A DNA stretch of 15,796 nucleotides, from NCBI GenBank assembly GCA_934659445.1, contig CAKUHV010000033.1:1-15796 (forward strand), in the 5' to 3' direction. Origin of the DNA: an uncultured Oscillospiraceae bacterium. Its GTDB lineage: Bacteria > Bacillota > Clostridia > Oscillospirales > Oscillospiraceae. A program made the position numbers and the translations under genes. Below the pieces are notes generated by a model. It worked only from the letters and a program-made list of their open reading frames with translations. It had not been told where the DNA came from and did no database searches. Of this stretch, positions 12,887 to 15,796 are shown piece by piece (the first letter of the stretch is position 1; every line of letters begins with the position of its first letter).

Positions 12887-13876
12887 ATGAACATCAAGAC
12901 AAGGTGTCTCGCTGCGGCGCTGGCCTGCGCCCTGCTGGCCGGCTGCGGCGGGCCGAAAAATACGCCGTCCGCGTCCGGAAGTGCGTCCGGCGGCGGGACG
13001 CAGTCCTCCGCCATTTCCTCCGGCGGAGAGGGGACGGATATAAGCAGCGTGCCCGCACCTGCGGGCAGCTCTTCTGCGGGGCAGAAGAGCGATGAATCTC
13101 AGCCCGGGCAGCCGCAGCCGGATCCGGCTGCGGGCAGTCAGAGCGACCCGGACGCTGCACCCAACACGGAGGGGGGCGACGGCACGGAAGCGCCCTTCGA
13201 CTTTACCCAGGACGCGCCGGAGACCCCCAAGGTGGACGACACCTATTTTGCCGACGCCGCCTTTGTGGGGGACTCCCGCACCGACGGTCTGCTGATCTAC
13301 GGCGGGATGAAGGGGGCTGCCAATCTGACCTCCAACGGCCTGTCCATCTTCCGGCTGGAGGAGAAGAAGGCCCTGACCATTGACGGAAAGAAGTACACCC
13401 TGCTGGAAGCCCTGGCCCTGAAGCAGTACGGCAAGGTCTACCTCTCTCTCGGGGTGAACGAGCTGGGGTATTACGACGACGAGGGGTTCTATGAGTCCTA
13501 CTGCAAGGCGGTGGACGACATCCGGGCCTGCCAGCCCGACGCGGTGATCTACATTCAGGGACTGATCCCCCTGAACGAGGGTGTGATTCGCCAGTCCGGC
13601 GGCCGGGACTATCTGAAAAACGACCATCTGCGCATCTACAACGACCTGATGCGTAAGACGGCCCGGGAGAAGAACGTGGTGTTCCTGGACCTGTACTCCG
13701 CCTTTGTGGACGGAGACGGGGAGCTGCCCGCCGAGGCCAGCAAGGACGGCGTCCATCTGCGGAAGGACTACTGCCGCCAGTGGATAGACTATCTGCGGAC
13801 CCACACCGTCAGCCACGACGCCTATTTCGCCGGGCAGGGGACGGAACAGAAGGAAAGCGAGGAGACGACAGCATGA
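12887..13876 (+). CDS. Lipoprotein SGNH/GDSL-type hydrolase
   Basis: A 329-residue exported lipoprotein. The signal peptide ends in the lipobox LLAGC with C20 as the lipidated residue. A S/G/P/Q-rich linker (about 21-115) leads to an SGNH domain. The nucleophile motif is FVGDSRTDG with S130, block III is LSLGVNELG (GVNE at 189-192, in place of GxND), and the catalytic pair is D287/H290 in KDGVHL. It should be anchored outside the membrane and hydrolyse or transfer an ester, for example O-acetyl groups on a surface glycan, which is an inference from the family. The ATG at 12887 has AAAGGAAC upstream and gives an ideal signal peptide. An overlapping ATG at 12879 is out of frame. Its stop overlaps the next start (ATGA), so the two genes are coupled. 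Confidence 0.92.
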   Translation: MNIKTRCLAAALACALLAGCGGPKNTPSASGSASGGGTQSSAISSGGEGTDISSVPAPAGSSSAGQKSDESQPGQPQPDPAAGSQSDPDAAPNTEGGDGTEAPFDFTQDAPETPKVDDTYFADAAFVGDSRTDGLLIYGGMKGAANLTSNGLSIFRLEEKKALTIDGKKYTLLEALALKQYGKVYLSLGVNELGYYDDEGFYESYCKAVDDIRACQPDAVIYIQGLIPLNEGVIRQSGGRDYLKNDHLRIYNDLMRKTAREKNVVFLDLYSAFVDGDGELPAEASKDGVHLRKDYCRQWIDYLRTHTVSHDAYFAGQGTEQKESEETTA

Positions 13877-14331
13877 AAAAGTGGATGTGCGGCCTGCTGG
13901 CAGCCATAATGGGACTGACCCTTGCCGCCTGCGGCAGCAGGGAGCCGGAGGTGAAGGCGTGGACAGCTGCGGACGGGCAGGCCATCGTGGACAGCGGGGC
14001 CTTCTCCGACGAGCTGGACGAGCTGGATGTGGAGTCCGCCTGCGCCGTATACGGCCTGGACGCCGGGCAGGTCAGCGCGGACAGCTTCATCCGCCGCTCC
14101 GCCGGGGCTACCTGTGAGGAGGTCGCGGTGCTGGTGTTCGACAGTCAGGAGCACGCCAAAGCGGCGGTGTCCGTGCTGGAGGACTATGCGGAAAACCAGA
14201 TGGAGGAGAACCGGGATTACCGCCCGGCGGAGATCCTCAAGCTGGAGAACAAGTGGCTGGAGCAGCGGGACAACACCGTTCTGCTGGTGGTGGCCAACGA
14301 CCTGAAGGCCGCCCAGGACGCGGTGAAGTGA
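13873..14331 (+). CDS. DUF4358 family lipoprotein
   Basis: A 152-residue exported lipoprotein with signal peptide and lipobox LAAC (C20). The body is a small alpha/beta domain of the DUF4358 type, with VESACAVYGLD, a SADSFIRRSAGATCEEVAVL block, and D-S-Q-E-H-A-K-A-A leading to a final LLVVANDLKAAQDAVK helix. The function is unknown. Related proteins are commonly encoded next to SGNH hydrolases and sometimes MBOAT acyltransferases. The start overlaps the SGNH stop as ATGA at 13873-13876, so translational coupling and equal production are likely. A partner or chaperone role for the hydrolase is inferred from this arrangement. A strong terminator follows. Confidence 0.87.
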   Translation: MKKWMCGLLAAIMGLTLAACGSREPEVKAWTAADGQAIVDSGAFSDELDELDVESACAVYGLDAGQVSADSFIRRSAGATCEEVAVLVFDSQEHAKAAVSVLEDYAENQMEENRDYRPAEILKLENKWLEQRDNTVLLVVANDLKAAQDAVK

Positions 14332-14342
14332 GAAAGAAAAAA

Positions 14343-14380
14343 GCACCGGGCGTCTGCGAAAGCAGACGCCCGGTGCTTTT
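14343..14380. terminator. Bidirectional terminator after the DUF4358 gene
   Basis: Perfect 15-base-pair stem (14343-14357 with 14362-14376), GAAA loop, A-run on the left and TTTT on the right. It shares the GGGCGTCTGC/GCAGACGCCC core with the terminator at 11999-12034. It also faces the rhomboid-like gene that ends at 14395. Confidence 0.94.
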
Positions 14381-14394
14381 GTACTTTTTCGATA

Positions 14395-15300
14395 TTATTG
14401 CACATGTGTGTGGTTGTTGATGTGCTTGGAGCAGTAGCAGTAGTAGCCGTTGCACTTGGAGCAGTAGCGGAACTCCATATCCGGGTCGTCGGCGTCGGTG
14501 ATACCGCACACGGCGCACTTGTGCAGATAGCCCTTGCGCTCCTGCACCTCCTTCTGGGCCTTCTTGAAGTTCACCACTTGGGGGCTGGTGCGGCGGCGCA
14601 CCTGCTGCCCCTTCCGGCGGAACAGGTCCAGCAGGTCGTCTCCGAAGAAGACGAAGTAGTTCAGCAGGGCGATGATGGGAAGAACGGCCCGCAGCATATT
14701 GCGCTGAGCCAGATAATAGGCGATGTCGAAGGCGAACAGTCCGGCGTCCAGATAGGCCAGCCACTTCACCTTCAGGGGGATGATGCCGTACAGCAGCACC
14801 CGCATGTCGGGGTACAGGGTGGCGAAGGAGAAGAACATGGACAGGTTCACATAATACATGTTGGCCGTCTCGTAGTAGTAGCCGCCCAGCATCTCGTGGG
14901 TGAGGGGAGCAAGGGCATAGGTGATGAAGCCCACCAGCAGGTTCAGGACCACGCCCAGAAAGTAGAACATATTGAACCGGGCGGTGCCCCACTGGCGCTC
15001 CAGCGCGGTGCCGATCTGATAATAGAAGAAGGTGGTGATGGCGAACACCAGACACCGGAGGAACATACTGCTCTCCCCCGAGGAGACGGGGACGAAGATA
15101 AAGGATACCAGCCGCCACACCTGGCCGTGCAGGACCAGCTCGGGATACAGGCGGGTGAACCAGGAGAACGCGCCGCTGGTGAGGATGTCCCCCACAAAGA
15201 TGATCACGCTGCCGATGGCCACATACTGCATCAGCTCGGGGATACCGAAATTGGGGTGTTTATAACAGAAGCGGTCCAGCCAGCGGGAAACGGCCTTCAT
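14395..15300 (-). CDS. Rhomboid/derlin-like membrane protein lacking catalytic residues, with Cys/His tail
   Basis: A 301-residue protein with about six transmembrane helices. Rhomboid-superfamily signs are HGQVWRLVSFIFVP (58-71), ERQWGTARFNMFYFLG (101-116) in the loop 1 region, and the fourth-helix area NLSMFFSFATLYPDMRVLLY (152-171) followed by IIPLKVKWLA. The GxSG serine motif and the late catalytic histidine of active rhomboid proteases are absent, so it looks like a pseudoprotease. The tail (about 260-299) has C262/C265, C280/C283, C288/C290 and H293/H297/H299, a likely zinc-binding module. The ATG at 15298-15300 follows AAAGGAGG; the frame is open further upstream but lacks a signal there. 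It may bind or route membrane proteins, as derlins and iRhoms do in eukaryotes; this is speculative. Confidence 0.8.
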   Translation of the reverse strand: MKAVSRWLDRFCYKHPNFGIPELMQYVAIGSVIIFVGDILTSGAFSWFTRLYPELVLHGQVWRLVSFIFVPVSSGESSMFLRCLVFAITTFFYYQIGTALERQWGTARFNMFYFLGVVLNLLVGFITYALAPLTHEMLGGYYYETANMYYVNLSMFFSFATLYPDMRVLLYGIIPLKVKWLAYLDAGLFAFDIAYYLAQRNMLRAVLPIIALLNYFVFFGDDLLDLFRRKGQQVRRRTSPQVVNFKKAQKEVQERKGYLHKCAVCGITDADDPDMEFRYCSKCNGYYCYCSKHINNHTHVQ

Positions 15301-15353
15301 GGACAGCCCTCCTTTGTCGTTAGAATCTCGTTCATAAACGTAACGCAACGACC

Positions 15354-15382
15354 ATTCTACCCGCTTTTCCGCAAAAAGTCCA
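15354..15382 (-). promoter_or_regulatory. Candidate promoter of the rhomboid-like gene
   Basis: On the minus strand, TGGACT (15382 to 15377) and TAGAAT (15359 to 15354) with a 17-base spacer; a start near 15347 would give a leader of about 47 bases. Confidence 0.55.
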
Positions 15383-15413
15383 TGAGCAAAATGTAAACAA
15401 TGGATGCTCCGCC

Positions 15414-15442
15414 TTTTCAAAGGGGAAAAACCGTGGTAAAAT
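15414..15442 (+). promoter_or_regulatory. Candidate promoter of the DUF308-like gene
   Basis: TTTTCA (15414-15419) and TAAAAT (15437-15442) with a 17-base spacer, back to back with the rhomboid-like gene's promoter in an AT-richer gap. Confidence 0.5.
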
Positions 15443-15506
15443 AACCCGGCAGAGAACTGCTGCGGTCCGGCAGGGCCGCGTATCAGAGGAAACGGGGTGC
15501 TGTTTT

Positions 15507-15796
15507 ATGAAGGGGATACTCTGGGAACAGCGGGTCAGCGGCGTGGTGTCCGCCCTGCTCACGGCGGCGGCGGGGGCCTTCCTGCTGTTCTGGCCCGACC
15601 GGTCGGTGAATCTGCTGTGCAGTCTGCTGGGGGCGGCCCTGCTGGTGATCGGTCTGGCCTATGTGCTGGGCTGTCTGGCCCGCCGCCGGGGCGGCGTGCC
15701 CATGTGGTTCCTGATCCCGGGGGTCATTCTGGCTGCCCTGGGTCTGTGGCTGATGAAAAGTCCCTCGGCGGTGATGACTCTGGTGCAGTACGTTTT
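15507..15796 (+). CDS. DUF308/HdeD-like membrane protein, N-terminal part (runs off the right edge)
   Basis: The first 96 residues begin MKGILWEQRVSGVVSALLTA. They show three hydrophobic segments (about 11-29, 33-55 and 66-82) with F-W-P-D-R-S-V after the first, LLGAALLVIGLAYVLG in the second and WFLIPGVILAALGLWLM in the third. This paired-helix pattern with G-x-x-L-x-x-x-G-x-x-x-L spacing is typical of the DUF308/HdeD family, whose Enterobacteria member is linked to acid stress; the role here is unknown. The ATG at 15507 has only a weak G-run upstream (GGGG about ten bases away). The rest lies outside the window. Confidence 0.78.
   Translation, partial: MKGILWEQRVSGVVSALLTAAAGAFLLFWPDRSVNLLCSLLGAALLVIGLAYVLGCLARRRGGVPMWFLIPGVILAALGLWLMKSPSAVMTLVQYV

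Noticed and set aside
1-15796. CRISPR arrays, tRNA genes, insertion sequences or phage genes
   Set aside because: No regularly spaced repeats, no tRNA-like GGTTCGAATCC blocks, no transposase or integrase motifs and no att-like duplications were seen on reading both strands.

Overview
The window is GC-rich, densely coded DNA that looks like a Gram-positive Firmicute. It has a T-box leader in front of valS, strong AGGAGG-type ribosome binding sites, near-consensus sigma-A promoters, TelA/XpaC genes, S-layer homology domains and DUF4358/SGNH lipoproteins. High GC together with these families suggests a gut Clostridia member of the Oscillospiraceae type (Flavonifractor, Oscillibacter or Intestinimonas relatives). 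The taxonomy is inferred from gene content, not from a marker-gene comparison.

Left part (1-3737, all minus strand). The start of valS lies at the left edge. A YcxB-like membrane protein gene precedes it, and a promoter plus T-box riboswitch precedes that, so tRNA-Val charging should control both genes. Upstream is a second minus-strand group: a DMT/EamA permease, a DUF1643 protein and an aldo/keto reductase fused to ferredoxin-type iron-sulfur motifs.

Centre-left (3742-8188). sfsA and a metal-dependent amidohydrolase run on the plus strand from a promoter that overlaps the permease promoter face to face. They end at a perfect bidirectional terminator. Converging on it from the right is a minus-strand group, rpe - recR - a cysteine-motif membrane protein, with a strong promoter and an unusually long, structured 5' leader.

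Centre-right (8217-12035, plus strand). One strong promoter serves xpaC-like, a two-helix small membrane protein, telA and probably a TPM-domain protein with a glycine-rich tail. This is a candidate envelope or toxic-compound resistance module. The telA-TPM gap holds a duplicated telA 3' end and a REP-like hairpin.

Right part (12036-15796). An S-layer-homology fragment without a secretion signal lies on the minus strand. It is followed by a translationally coupled pair of lipoproteins (SGNH hydrolase and DUF4358) on the plus strand, a catalytically dead rhomboid-like membrane protein with a Cys/His tail on the minus strand, and the start of a DUF308/HdeD-like membrane protein at the right edge. 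No tRNA, rRNA, CRISPR array, transposase or phage gene was seen. The least explained parts are the rpe leader, the telA duplication, the XpaC/TelA/TPM module and the rhomboid-like protein.
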